A stretch of 64,000 nucleotides of DNA from Toxorhynchites rutilus septentrionalis (taxonomy: Eukaryota; Arthropoda; Insecta; Diptera; Culicidae), in contig NC_073746.1 of NCBI RefSeq assembly GCF_029784135.1, positions 92,516,564-92,580,563 on the forward strand, in the 5' to 3' direction. A program made the translations under genes and the position numbers. The notes below the pieces were generated by a model. It was given only the letters and a program-made list of their open reading frames with translations, was not told the DNA's origin and ran no database searches. Shown one piece after another: positions 1 to 10,700 of the stretch; within the stretch, counting starts at the first letter, position 1; each line of letters begins with the position of its first letter.

Positions 1-1983
1 TCCATCATCTGCAAGTTGTCTTAGGCTGCAATTTTGTGTAAGGCAATTGTCGATGTCGCTTACATAGAAGTTGTACAAAAGGGGGCTTAAACATGAGCCC
101 TGGGGGAGGCCCATGTAAGAGAACCGACTTACTGCCGAATCTCCGTGAGAAAAGTTCAAATGTTTCTCACAAAGCAAGTTATATAACATATTATTGAATA
201 GAGGCGGCAGACCCCGAAAGTGTAATTTGTCTGACAAAACCTCTATTGAAACAGAATCAAAGGCCCTCTTTATGTCCAAGAATACTGAAGCCATTTGTTT
301 TTTTCCGGCGTAAGCCATTTGAATTTCTGAAGAAAGCAACGCAAGACAATCATTCGTCCCCTTGCCCCTGCGGAACCCATTTTGTGTATCTGGGAGTAAG
401 CCATTCGTTTCAACCCAACGATCAAGGCGAAACAAGATCATTTTCTCCAACAATTTCCGTATACAAGACAGCATTGCTATTGGGCGGTACGAATTGAAGT
501 CGGACGCGGGCTTTCCGGATTTTTTAATAGCTATAACTCGTACTTGTCTCCAATCATCTGGAACAATATTATGCTCCATAAACCGATTGAATAAATTCAA
601 CAAGCGATGTTTCGCCACATCAGGGAGGTTTTTCAGCAAGTTGAACTTAATTCTATCCGATCCCGGCGCAGAATTGTTACATGAAAGGAGAGCAAGAGAG
701 AATTCTACCATCGAAAACTCGGAATCAAGATCGCACCTATCTTGTGAAATATCTCGAACAATTTTTTGTACAGGAACGGAATCGGGACATACCTTCCGTG
801 CAAAATTTAAAATCCATCGATGTGAATATTCCTCGCTTTCATTCGTTGAAGAGCGATTTCTCATGTTTCGAGCCACTTTCCATAATTTTTTCATTGACGT
901 TTCTCGTGACAGACCTCCCACGAAATTTCGCCAATAAGCACGTTTTTTCCCTTTGATCAAGTTTTTAAATTGATTTTCAAGGGATAAATACGTTTGAAAA
1001 TTCTCAATGGTTCCACTTTTCCGAAAAGCTTTAAATGCATTCGATTTATCCTGATAAAGCTTGGAACATTGGCTATCCCACCATGGATTGGGAGGCCTTC
1101 GACGAATAGTGGAACCTGGGATGGGTTTCGTTTGAGCGCGAACCGCGCTGTCATAGATCAAACGAGAAAGGAAGTTATACTCCTCCAATGGAGGTAAACC
1201 ATCTTTGGAATTGATGGCTAGAGCAATCGCGTCCGCATATTTTTTCCAGTCAATGTGTCTTGTGAGGTCATATGCCATGTTTATAGATTCAGAAGAATTC
1301 GACCCAATGGTGATGGAAATTTCGATTGGCAAGTGATCACTACCGTTGGGATCCTGGATTACATTCCACTTGCAATCTAACGATAGTGAATTCGAGCAAA
1401 GCGAGAGGTCAAGAGCACTTGGGTTAGCAGGAGGTTTAGGTACACGTGTTGTTTCCCCAGTGTTCAAAACGGTCATATTGAAGCTGTTACAAAGGTCATA
1501 TATCAACGATGAACGATTGTCGTCGTACTGTTCCCCCCAGGCAGTTCCGTGAGAGTTGAAGTCTCCCAAGATCAATCGTGGCTCAGGAAGGAGTGAGCAC
1601 ATGACAACAAGTTGCTTGCGGCTAACCGCAGCTCTCGGAGGCCAATACAAGCTGACTATACAAAGGTCTTTGCCTCTGATGTTTGCATGACAGGCAACAG
1701 CTTCGATCCCTCCAATAGGTGGAAGGTCAATTCTAAAAAAAGTGTGACACTTATTGATCCCCAATAGTACCCCTCCGTATCTGTCATCGCGGTCCAAGCG
1801 TATTATATTAAAATCGTGGAAAGAGAGATCATTTTGAGAAGAGAGCCAGGTTTCGGACAGTGCAAAAACATCACAATTGACTTTATGAATTAGAAATTTG
1901 AATGTATCCAATTTAGGGATAAGACTACGACAATTCCACTGTAAAACAGTGATATCTCCGACCTCTCTATTTAAATTAGACAT
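1..1983 (-). CDS. Retrotransposon ORF2 (APE-type endonuclease plus reverse transcriptase), partial, open reading frame
   Basis: ORF2 nicks target DNA and copies the element RNA at the nick. Reading the minus strand from the ATG at 1983, I found no stop through to base 1, about 661 codons. The endonuclease comes first, with WNCRS, SETW, GDFNSHG and SDHLPI motifs. The reverse transcriptase follows, with the YRPIAML block, FLDIKRAFD (box A) and GLPQGSCLSPLL (box B). The catalytic LADDG box falls on bases 1-18, exactly at the window edge. At the codon where copy B has a stop, copy A has CAA (Gln). The ORF2 start overlaps the ORF1 stop by eight bases (ATGTCTAA). RNase H and the C-terminal zinc finger would lie outside the window. 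This is the best-preserved ORF2 here, but with ORF1 truncated it could move only in trans. Confidence 0.9.
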   Translation of the reverse strand, partial: MSNLNREVGDITVLQWNCRSLIPKLDTFKFLIHKVNCDVFALSETWLSSQNDLSFHDFNIIRLDRDDRYGGVLLGINKCHTFFRIDLPPIGGIEAVACHANIRGKDLCIVSLYWPPRAAVSRKQLVVMCSLLPEPRLILGDFNSHGTAWGEQYDDNRSSLIYDLCNSFNMTVLNTGETTRVPKPPANPSALDLSLCSNSLSLDCKWNVIQDPNGSDHLPIEISITIGSNSSESINMAYDLTRHIDWKKYADAIALAINSKDGLPPLEEYNFLSRLIYDSAVRAQTKPIPGSTIRRRPPNPWWDSQCSKLYQDKSNAFKAFRKSGTIENFQTYLSLENQFKNLIKGKKRAYWRNFVGGLSRETSMKKLWKVARNMRNRSSTNESEEYSHRWILNFARKVCPDSVPVQKIVRDISQDRCDLDSEFSMVEFSLALLSCNNSAPGSDRIKFNLLKNLPDVAKHRLLNLFNRFMEHNIVPDDWRQVRVIAIKKSGKPASDFNSYRPIAMLSCIRKLLEKMILFRLDRWVETNGLLPDTQNGFRRGKGTNDCLALLSSEIQMAYAGKKQMASVFLDIKRAFDSVSIEVLSDKLHFRGLPPLFNNMLYNLLCEKHLNFSHGDSAVSRFSYMGLPQGSCLSPLLYNFYVSDIDNCLTQNCSLRQLADDG

Positions 1984-2090
1984 CAAGAGAGATATTCATT
2001 GCAAGGAGGGGCCATGTTTGCATCAATTGTTGCAAAATTGTCTTCAATACTGGAAGCATTGAGATGACAATGGTTCTGATGGTTCAGAAA
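1976..2090 (-). pseudogene. C-terminal end of retrotransposon ORF1 (gag-like), truncated
   Basis: About 35 codons matching the end of ORF1 in copy B. The stop codon at 1976-1978 lies inside the start region of ORF2, the same overlap seen in copy B. The N-terminal part and zinc knuckles are missing because the insertion is 5'-truncated. Confidence 0.75.
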
Positions 2091-4520
2091 TGTTGTACTG
2101 AAATGATTTTTCTATATTTGATTTCGTTGGAAAGTTACAGCCAAAATGATGAGGTCACCTCAAGGGATATAGTATTGCTGTATGAATTTTTAAACGCGCT
2201 TTTTTCTGGAAACCATGTTTTTTCAACTGGGTGTATCGATGCCTCAGGACTTACTCGACCGATTTAACTGAAATTTGTTTTCAGCATGTAAAAATGGATT
2301 ATCTGAAGCGTTACATAGCCGTTTTTGATATTTATTTTTTACAGTTTTTTTTATGAGCTTTCAAACATCGATTTTACATGAAAAACAACTCATGTTTATC
2401 AAAAATGGCCACAATTTTGGCATTTTCGGATTTCCAAAAACCCCTAAGTGACGCTTAAGGTATTGTCCTAAAGTTTCAAGATATTTATAGGAATTCGTTC
2501 TGCGGTTGCTTCAGAACCGATACCAAGGTACCGATTTTCAGACAGCATCTACGCATCCAGCTGTCAACAGCATAATGATCATTATTCGTACATTAAACAA
2601 TAACCAAAATACCCAAATATTTCACTTTATTCCCAACATCCGGAAAAAACACGAAAATTCTTTATTTTTCGACCTTTCAGAAAGGGGCCCGCTCTGAAAC
2701 AATAATTGCAAAACAACGCATAGCATGATGGAGCGCCCAGGCATACGTAGGAAAAAATTAAAAGGGTATTGATACAATGTGATGTGATGTTATTTCAATT
2801 TTGCGAAAATCAAAGAGAGATTATTGATTTCATGTACGGACAGGAGCAAATACTCATGATGCATGTTTTTTACTCAATTGAAAGATAAAATATAATACGG
2901 GGAAAAATTGCAATTTAAAATTCTTGGATTTTGGCGCCCCAAAGGGCCAGCACCCCCGGCAAATGCCGGGTTTGCCGCCCGCACACTACGCTACTGTGCA
3001 CAACCATTAGTAGGGGTTAGTTAGTAATAATATAAGTAAATAATTCTAAATATATGACCATCAGAACTAAAAATTTAGGTCTATTGTCATCTTTTGAAAG
3101 AATCAATCAAGCAGGGATGAATGATTTTCACATCAAAATCCCTGATACATAAAACAATACAGTTAGACTACCTTTATATTGAAGTATTTGTGATAAAATT
3201 TGGCGATTGATGCAATAAATTATAAATATCAGCACTCATTTCAAAGAACTCTTCGTATAAATAAGATTATAAATTTAAGGCTGTTCGTTGTGAACTCGGT
3301 ATCCACAAAAAAAAAACTTATCGACAAACCACCCCAGAAGCCCTGAAAGACCGAACTTTGAACGCTGATTTGAGCTGATACGGAAAAAAAATATACAATA
3401 TCTATCGTTCCTCGCCTGATGAAATATTGTATTACTCTTTTTAATCCTTCAACTTTCTGCTAGATTAAATCAATCTGCGCTTTTCCACCCTTTCACCAGT
3501 TGTTCTCGACGTTCACGTTGGCGACAATGTCAGTCCCGGTGTGATGGTGTAAACAAATGATTCCGTGACATGCCAGGAAACTTTTCTCCGTGCTCTCCCT
3601 GTCAAAGGGAAGTTTTTTTTGCCCCGTGTGCTTCTGTGCAACCCACCCATCGGATCGGAGGAAGCAAAAAAAAAAAGAAACACCACATCACCATAAATTT
3701 GTCTGCATGGTTGGAAATTAGTTACCTTACCGGGTGTACGTTTCGAAAAGACATTTGATAATTGTTTTGATTTGTGCTAAATTGTCAGAGGACCCGCCAA
3801 CGAGCGACTTATTTATGGGTGCCGTAAATCGGGCAAATAGAAAAATTTCCCTCTTCCAAAGGAACAACGATCCCGTGAACCGTGAACATGGCATCGGTCT
3901 GAGTCATCGTCGCTGCCTTATTGTTTCCATATTCGACGGAGACGACGACAACGCGACCTGCGATGATGAATGTGACCTCAGTTCTTCACTCGCCACTTGC
4001 CGCGAATCGTTGGCTAATGCGAGGGCACATAAATCGGAAAACCTCACTCGCGCTGGCACTTGCCCCGGTTGAAACTTTTCCACTTGGGCAATTTTCTTGT
4101 GCCTGGGTTGGTCTTAAGATTTCAGTTCGTGTCAGCCGGGGCTGAATTTATACAAACACCATTCTGGTCGAGTGGCAAGTTGTACTATTGCCACCCGTGT
4201 GTGGGATCGGTGATGAATTGTCCCCTCCATGTGTTGGCAATAAATCAAATCAATCACTGCATCACGCTAGGAATAACTTGGAGCGAGTAGGTTAGTTCAT
4301 TTTCAATGCTTTTAATGTTGCGCAAATTGGTGGACGAAATCCGATTTGAATATTCAATGAGTGAAGCAATTATTAGTAAATTTGTTCTAATTTAGTGACA
4401 CTTTTTTTTTATCAATTTCCATAATTTTCCTAACAATAACCGAGACTTCTGCATTGACGGTAGAAACTTATTAATTATTTTTGTAGCAATGAAAAGTCAA
4501 TAATCAATCAATGAACACAA
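2091..4520. other. Unassigned intergenic or intronic DNA
   Basis: I recognise no gene or mobile element. It is AT-rich with long A and T runs up to about 3500. A GC-rich patch at 2935-3000 contains the short inverted repeat CCCGGCA/TGCCGGG at 2955-2970. The stretch 3480-4290 has a more even base composition and overlapping short open frames in several phases, none resembling a known protein. It looks like unique non-coding DNA. Confidence 0.5.
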
Positions 4521-4526
4521 TTACCC

Positions 4527-4724
4527 GGCGTTAAGTCAGACCGTTTCGTCAGAAGTTTCGTGCTATAAGGAGTTTTTGTTGAGTATTCCAAACAATTTCG
4601 ATACGTTATTCCAGCTGCACGCATGATTTTCCAAATATTTTAAAAATTGGTATGTAGCTGACCTAATGCAATCAATAACTTCAAATTTGCAATTTTGCAA
4701 TTTGGTCCCTTCTGACTTAACACC
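4527..4724. repeat. Possible small MITE bounded by GTTAAGTCAGA inverted repeats
   Basis: GGCGTTAAGTCAGA at 4527-4540 is matched in inverted orientation by TCTGACTTAACACC at 4711-4724, framing about 200 bp. The ends are short and I see no clear target-site duplication, so the boundaries are provisional. Confidence 0.4.
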
Positions 4725-5099
4725 GCTCAATTCAACTACCAATTGCGTCTCTGATTAATAGTACGAATATATGATTCAAAACTTTTTGAAGTGCATTGCA
4801 ACACTGTTGACGGTATTTTCGGACTGCGACGTAAAAAAAACTGAACAAATGCTTCGTCATAATTGTATCGTTTGTTACGCCGTAAAATTTTGATTAATCT
4901 CATAAACAACATCCCAGAAACAAACGCACGCAGATTCATCTCCGAGACGTCTTGTAGTCACGAAATGTTACGTTTATCAACGTGTGCATCTTCCCGTCTC
5001 TTCGCGACGGCGAAGCAGACGAAATATTCGCCGTCTAGTAATTAAATCCGACGACTGGCTTCGGGAAGCTGTGGCATAAGTCGGTGAATCAAAATACCA

Positions 5100-5298
5100 C
5101 CGCGGCTTTCGATTGTCGTCGGTCGGTCGCCCATTCATCTACTCGCTTACCCACTCGCTAAATGATGACAAGCGAATGTTTTCCCGGTCGAGTGTCGACA
5201 GTGTTTTGAAGTGGCGCGGCTTCGCACTTGGCGAATGTTGTATGCTGTTGATCAAAGTGGAATTTGTCGGGTGGCACTTCTCACTAACGCACTCGAAG
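5100..5298 (+). other. Possible non-coding 5' exon or promoter-proximal region with a good splice donor
   Basis: This 200-bp stretch is richer in CG dinucleotides than its AT-rich surroundings and carries no repeat I recognise. It ends in a consensus-like donor, CGAAG|GTAAAT, with the GT at 5299-5300. It could be an upstream non-coding exon for the exon at 17433, but nothing in the sequence proves the link; it is an inference from orientation and composition only. Confidence 0.2.
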
Positions 5299-5751
5299 GT
5301 AAATCTAGTGCGACGAAAAATGATGCAAGTATTCGGAAAATTCTTTAATTGCACCCCGAGAATGATTCATGTCCAATTGCCACCGTTCGTGGCGTTGTGG
5401 TATGTCTCAATTATGTGCTCATAATTTTGATTACCGGGTCCTGAAGTGATTTACACCATGTCTCATGATATTTACTGTTACGGTAGATTTTTTTTCTTAA
5501 ACAAGCTTTTGCTCGATGACTTTGGCGCAAGAGCCATAAAAAGACTGTGATCACTTCTAGTGTGTACAAAAAACTATATTTTCAAAGGCTATCTACCGGT
5601 AATGCGACGATGATCATGCTACATGAATTTCATTGTCTATATTACAAACATTAATATAAAGAAATCATCACTTCATAACATCGATTCAAAATTATACATT
5701 ACGTAACATGAAAATAGAGTATTGATTAAAATAATACCAGCTTTTTAAAAG

Positions 5752-6001
5752 TCACGGACCAAAGATTAGGAAAGGGCGTTTAAGCAGGACATATTCTTGA
5801 ATTCTCTGGCGAAACCTAATAACCAAGTTGATCTGAGGCCTTAGTAGAAACGTGAGCAGCCGGATAAAACCCAACTGTTCGATATAGCAGACGGCATGCA
5901 AAATAGATTCGTGAGTTTTTCCAACATCGTGTAATAATTTCACATTCGGAGACATTCAGTAACATCATGTTCTTGTTACACCAATCAGCAAAAACGTCCA
6001 A
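5752..6001 (-). pseudogene. Degenerate reverse-transcriptase fragment of jockey/RTE-like non-LTR type
   Basis: One minus frame reads WCNKNMMLLNVSECEII, which fits the segment after the catalytic box in non-LTR reverse transcriptases (W..N.M.LN..KC). A second minus frame continues with ASDQLGY, resembling the KAS..LGF block that follows in these proteins. The two parts lie in different frames and no start or catalytic motif remains. It is a short decayed relic, unrelated in sequence to the I-clade copies elsewhere in the window. Confidence 0.45.
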
Positions 6002-6330
6002 CCATTGCTAAAGAAATGGGGCTTCAGGCGATGAATAGAATGATGAACGTCCTTCAAATACAGCAAGAATATGCAAGGTCGAAGGTATGCCATAAAATAC
6101 TGAAAACGATTCGAGGTTATGATCATCAATCTTTGTTTGACGTGGCCGGTGAATTGGATTTTTCACCTTCCGTATCGGAACTATCATAGACTCGAGATAA
6201 ATTCAGAGCACCTTTTCCCGACATTTGATGAAATTTCTTCCAACCCTATTTGTTTTTATCTGAAAATCACAAAAACTACCGATGGAGACGTTTTGGCTAT
6301 TACCGGAAATGTAAATACTAATACTACATA

Positions 6331-6585
6331 AGGGGCTTAGAATGAAAGGAGTGTAAGTAATTTGATCGATTTCTCTACATCGACTCTCTCTTTGGGTCAT
6401 AACTTAGCTGCAAATACATTACCAGCTGTATTTACCAATGTGGAAAATAGGTCAAAACCTCATCTATCGGATTCTATAGCAAACTTAAATTGGAAAGTTT
6501 TTGCAGTTGAGTTATTAACTAAATAAAAAGTTGATGAAGAGAAATCGATCAAGTCACTTACACCCCTTGCATTCTGAGCCCCTCA
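6331..6585. mobile_element. TA-flanked MITE, copy 1
   Basis: About 255 bp beginning AGGGGCTTAGAATG and ending in the inverted form, CATTCTGAGCCCCTCA. The same 257-bp unit recurs at 7672-7928 with its interior inverted. Subterminal GATCGATTTCTC blocks lie inside both ends. No coding capacity. Confidence 0.75.
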
Positions 6586-6779
6586 CATATAAAACAACTT
6601 TGTGTTTACGTCAAACTATGCGAACAAATTTTCATTGAAACGAATGATTGTGCGCATAAATTGGCGAGAGCATTTTATTAGTCGAATAAATATGTTTTAA
6701 TGACCAAATCTCTCAGGCCCTCTTCTTACCAAAAATATTCTTTAACACGTTGAGCGTCGGTCCCTAGGGGCCGACAATA

Positions 6780-7275
6780 TCATATGGAACAATGTCTGGA
6801 AAATACGGCGGGTGGGATAGGACCTCCCATTTCAGCGTTTCTAAGTATGTTTTGATCGGTTTCGCGACATGCGGCATTGTCGTGCTGCAAAATGTCCTTA
6901 TCGTGTCTTTGCTTATATTGTGGCCGTTTTTCCTTCAGTGCACGGCTCAAACGCATCAATTGTCGTCGGTAGCGTTCGACGTCTCGTGGCTCCAATTGAT
7001 ACGGAACCCAATGTTCTATCTTTCGGATCATTCCCATAGCTTTTAAACAATCGGGTATGGTTTGCTGAACTACTCAAAGTATATGCAAGTTCTTGTTGCG
7101 TTTGTGACGGATCTTGATCGAGTGAAGCCTCCAATTCTTCATATTTCAAGTCAAAATTGCCACTTTTAAACCGTGCAAACCACGTCTGACACGTTCGCTC
7201 AGTTGGAGCATGGTCACCATAAACTTCCACTAAAATGCGATGACTTTCCGCTGCTTTCTGACGTAGAACTACGTC
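6780..7275 (-). pseudogene. Mariner (DD34D, cecropia-like) transposase relic
   Basis: Minus-strand frames give the mariner helix-turn-helix segment (AAESHRILVEVYGDHAP, TWFARFKSGNFDL), then WVPYQLEPRDVER, which joins directly to RQLMRLSRALKEKRPQY. In intact family members about 100 residues lie between those two blocks, including the first catalytic aspartate (TGDEKW), so there is an internal deletion. HDKDILQHDNA keeps the second catalytic Asp. Another frame reads HPPYFPDIVPYD, covering the third catalytic region, after which the relic stops at 6780. At least two frameshifts are present. The upstream end abuts a TTAA-flanked element at 7281. Confidence 0.8.
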
Positions 7276-7284
7276 TTTCATTAA

Positions 7285-8096
7285 CACTAAACCTACCGAT
7301 GTTTCATGTATACCTATTCCTACCACAGTGGGTCGATTTATATAGTTTCGTGGAGAAACGTGGCATACCAGTTTTGTCCTGTGTATTTCTACATTTTGGG
7401 GTAACAATTATTAGCAAAATTATGAAATTACTATTTTTGACACAAAACATAGCACTGTAGTTTGGAATAGTTACCGCTTGGATATTCTGCAATACAATTT
7501 ATTCTAATCATTCACTATTCATTAACAAATACAACAAAATATATAAAGCAATAGCAAAAATCTGTGATGCAATGGTTTTGTATCACAACCACATACACAA
7601 ATCTGTCTGATATCATATGAATGTTTGCACGGGTCAAATAACCCGTTGCGGTAGTTAGGGCAGATTACATATGAGGGGCTTAGAATGCAAGGGGTGTAAG
7701 TGACCTGATCGATTTCTCTTCATCAACTTTTTATTTAGTTAAGACTTCAATTGCAGAGACGTTCCAATTTATGTTTGCTACAGAATCCGATAGATGAGGT
7801 TCTGACCTATCTTCCACATTGCCAAATACAGCTGGGAATGTATTTGCAGCTTAGTTATGACCAAAAGAGAGAGTCGATGTAGAGAAATCGATCAAATCAC
7901 TTACACCCCTTTCATCCTAAGCCCCTCATATACTTCTCAGTAAAAAAAAATAACAAAAGAAAACACTGAAAAATAGATTCGATGTATGTTTTGAGAAAAG
8001 TGGTGTAGGCAAATGAGGTTGTGACAATGTAATTCGCAAGAAAATGTTGACAAAGTGTTTAAAATGGGTAATTGACCCCTCGTGGTAGGTTTAGTG
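7285..8096. mobile_element. TTAA-flanked non-autonomous (piggyBac-type) element with a nested MITE
   Basis: The ends are CACTAAACCTACC in inverted orientation, flanked on both sides by TTAA (7281-7284 and 8097-8100). The flanks CTTTCA and GGGTGCC are contiguous in a related sequence near 29670 (inverted), where only four bases separate them; that is an unfilled version of the same locus type. The host element is about 555 bp once the nested MITE is removed. No transposase is present. A shorter relative is at 34799-35084. Confidence 0.8.
7672..7928. mobile_element. TA-flanked MITE, copy 2, nested in the TTAA element
   Basis: 257 bp with TGAGGGGCTTAGAATG at the left and its near-perfect inverted form at the right, flanked by TA at 7670-7671 and 7929-7930. 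The interior is the reverse complement of the copy at 6331-6585, so the two are in opposite orientation. Confidence 0.85.
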
Positions 8097-8100
8097 TTAA

Positions 8101-9053
8101 GGGTGCCAAATCAGAAAACAGGTCACCAGTTTTTATGAAATAAAGTTAACGTTAATAACTATCTTTGCCGCGAATGAATTCTGGCGATTTACATACCAAA
8201 CGAATCGAAAATTCCCTAAGATTTGTTTGATATGCTATACATTATTATTCCATAGTCCGTATATGGTTTAAATTAATGAAAATCGGAAGCATTCCCATTT
8301 GCTCATACATTTGTTCTGTACATTTGTGTGCTTTCCCGAACAAAGCTGTCAACAACGAGCAACTCATCGACGAGCAACGAAGGGGAAATCGTAAGATGTA
8401 AAGTCTCCGTGAACAAAGGAAAAGAAGAAGAACGAATGGTAATATTTGCCTAGAGTATAAATAGTGGATCTCGCTGAGGCAAACTTTCATTCTCCGTGAC
8501 GAAATCGACTGAACAACGTCGTTGCTGGTCGAGCTGGACGGCGAGGGATCGAATGCCTTTCTCAAGGCAATGGTGGTGGAGGAGTAATATGATGGATAAA
8601 GTATATAGTATAAAGTATAAGTTCTCCATAGGCCTTTTTGAAGGTTACAGACGAATGAACTGAAGAAGTTTAAAGTATCAAGCAAGTAAGGAAGGAAAAC
8701 TTTCAGTATCGTTCTGTATTCGAAGCAATGAATATCCCTTGTTCTCCCTTGCTTGTTCATCACATGTCTTCGTTTCGGATTGAGCTGTGGACACGACCAA
8801 ATTACTCACACGCTGATGTCTCTGACATTCCAGTCATTGCATTAAACTGATGCCATTGCATTAAAGTTCTGAGCTACACCGTAATGCGGTAATGAATCTC
8901 TACTGAGGCAAATATTCACCCTTTTTCCAAGAATTTATAATTATTTGTTTTCTGTCATCAATGCATTGAACTGACGCTATGGTGAAGCAGGTGTTAATGT
9001 TGTGCACCAAACATTATATGGGGAATACGAAGTTATTCAATAAGTTATATTAA
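8101..9053. other. Mostly unassigned DNA with a candidate core promoter
   Basis: 8101-8150 is a dispersed-repeat flank that recurs inverted at 29.62-29.68 kb. The rest matches nothing I recognise. A 172-codon frame on the minus strand (8245-8763) has no recognisable domain and I do not consider it a gene. Confidence 0.4.
8456..8492 (+). promoter_or_regulatory. Candidate TATA/Inr core promoter
   Basis: TATAAATAG at 8456-8464 is followed 33 nt later by TCATTC (8487-8492), a good arthropod initiator at the expected spacing. Histone promoters of insects have this layout, and broken H2A genes lie 3-5 kb downstream, so it may be a leftover histone promoter. No histone coding sequence is readable after it. 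Confidence 0.4.
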
Positions 9054-9065
9054 GTTATTAATTTT

Positions 9066-9218
9066 GAGGAGGCGATCTGGCGTAGTGGTAACATCCATAC
9101 CTCTCACGCTAAAGGTCACGAGTTCAATTCTCACTACCGACATTACTTCCAAAAATGGAAGCAAAGTGACGAACCAGCCAAATGTGTTGAATGTCACTAA
9201 AATACAGATAAAAAAAAA
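9066..9218 (+). mobile_element. tRNA-related SINE (Feilai-like), complete, with 12-bp target-site duplication
   Basis: A 153-bp element with RNA polymerase III-type internal boxes: an A-box-like TGGCGTAGTGGTAA at 9078-9091 and a B-box-like GAGTTCAATTCT at 9120-9131. It ends in ATACAGATA followed by an A run. The perfect duplication GTTATTAATTTT flanks it at 9054-9065 and 9219-9230. A second full copy is at 56707-56860 and a 41-bp 3' stub at 55513-55553. The Feilai name is by resemblance to the known aedine SINE. Confidence 0.85.
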
Positions 9219-9230
9219 GTTATTAATTTT

Positions 9231-10250
9231 TTTTGGCTCGCGTGCCAGTCGCAAAACTGCTTTCAACTAGGATTGCATTTGCGCTAATCTTGATCATAAT
9301 GAAGCAGTGCTACTCTCTTCGAGGTTGTTGAGATTAACAGATAGAATTCATTACGTTTATTTAGTCACCAAAAAAGTAAATATCGTTGTGAAATTTTGTA
9401 TGTGACTTGGTCTCGCTTAACAGTAGTGAAACTTTCTTCGCTAAGGATGACAGCTGCGCTTATCTCGAGCATGTATTGTTCTGCGAACACAAGAATGAAT
9501 CATCAAACAATTATCGTCAAACGATTCTACAATAAAAACATTTCAGGGCGACCAAACTGGTAGAATGGTTATTTCAAATGTTTTGTAGCATTATAAAATA
9601 ATATCCGCAAGCGGGTTGAATTAAACTACAGCGTAATTCTACGTTAACAATGCGATCGTGTCTTGAACACAACCTCCTATAATTTTTCTTCATACGCCCA
9701 TACCTTGCTATGAGGCCGCTCTTTATACGGCATTTCGCTATAACGGCCCTCTACAATTAAGACACGTTTTCGATTTACGGCCTACAATGTTTCGCTATAT
9801 CGGCAAAAAATTGGTTTTTTGATGTCGCAACTGCATGCAAACTCCTTTATATTCCCTTTTGTTCACGAGCTTCATTCAGTGTCTGATTAAGACTTGTCTA
9901 TGAGTGTTTCACCTGGAAAATTTGGAAAAATTAGAGACATTTTTGGTATGTGAGTACATAACTATTGAAATCACAAATATCTAGAAAAAAGACATGAAAG
10001 TTAATCGAAGTCAAGATTGATGCATGTTGTCAGATGTCATTATAAATATTGTGGTCGCCCTGACCAACCTCAGCTTCTATTCAGCTTCCGTGCGCGAGGC
10101 AAGCATAGTACAGAACATGCACTGACGGACAGAACCAGAAGATAAATATTAAACAGCACGTACCGCGTCGGTTTCAATACGATTATGTGGAGACTGGTTG
10201 TGTATCAAATAGATACTCTCGAAGACGATGAATAAATAAAAAATATGTAT
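9231..10250. other. Unassigned DNA
   Basis: No gene or repeat with clear ends. 10030-10220 has some look of a promoter or LTR (TATAAATA, a more even base composition, later AATAAATAAA), but there is no paired repeat and no retroviral-type coding sequence, so I leave it unassigned. Confidence 0.4.
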
Positions 10251-10500
10251 AAAGGGCCTGGCCGGGTAATGGAGTAAAAAGTGCCCCCAAACCAAATCAC
10301 TAGCTGTATGGCAAATATTGTAAAGGATATTAAATAAGAAATTTTGGTGGTTTATTTGAATCCCTATGTGGTTTGACGTAGGATCTATAGTGAAAAACGT
10401 ACTTTTTAGATTATTTCACGCCATCCTCAAAAGATCCGAGATAAAAATTTGAAAAAAATACTGAATGTGCATCTTACTACGGTGTATCAAAAAAAAATAT
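10251..10500 (+). repeat. Single arm of the foldback family found at 13.8-14.6 kb
   Basis: From AAAGGGCCTGGCCGGGTAA onwards it matches both arms of the inverted repeat at 13785-14602, including the phrases ACCAAATCACTAGCTG and TTTGACGTAGGATCTATAG. The partner arm is absent. It runs into a different GACGTAGGACTAT-containing repeat at 10540. Confidence 0.8.
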
Positions 10501-10684
10501 AAAAAAAAGACGGGTGGGTAATGTCGGGGACATAACCGGAGTGACGTAGGACTATACAAAGGGGACAGCTTTTGCTAAATATATTTTTTAAATATATTGT
10601 TTTATTTTCTTCTCCTACGTGAATACCCACCTATCTACCTGAAAATGGATTAGTTTACTGTTTACTCTTTTTGAACATGTTGGG

Positions 10685-10700
10685 GGTTCTGAAAAGAACC
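10685..10700 (-). promoter_or_regulatory. Histone mRNA 3' stem-loop, perfect match
   Basis: The minus strand reads GGTTCTTTTCAGAACC, which fits the metazoan histone 3' consensus GGYYCTTTTCAGRRCC with a fully paired six-base stem and TTTC loop. The flanks are also typical: A-rich before and C-rich after. In histone genes this hairpin binds SLBP and directs cleavage in place of polyadenylation. No histone frame is recognisable upstream (10701-11300, minus strand), so the gene it served has decayed or been deleted. Confidence 0.75.

Larger units (their letters stand above)
1..2090 (-). mobile_element. I-clade non-LTR retrotransposon, copy A, 5'-truncated, continuing past the window start
   Basis: The reverse complement matches the longer copy at 21.1-23.2 kb almost base for base, from the last third of ORF1 into the reverse transcriptase. 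Similarity stops near 2090, inside ORF1, so the 5' UTR and most of ORF1 are absent, as expected from incomplete reverse transcription. The 3' end lies outside the window, so no target-site duplication can be checked. It is oriented opposite to copy B, about 17 kb away. Confidence 0.93.

Noticed and set aside
3734..4072. 112-codon plus-strand open frame
   Set aside because: Low-complexity composition, overlapped by equally long frames in other phases, and no recognisable motif. More likely a low stop density than a gene.
8245..8763. 172-codon minus-strand frame
   Set aside because: No domain, and its complementary strand carries a promoter-like TATA/Inr. Its amino-acid make-up (Ser, Leu, Tyr, Arg runs) looks like translated non-coding DNA.
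10030..10220. Possible solo LTR (TGTTGTCAG start, TATAAATA, later AATAAATAAA)
   Set aside because: No second copy, no target duplication, no matching CA end.
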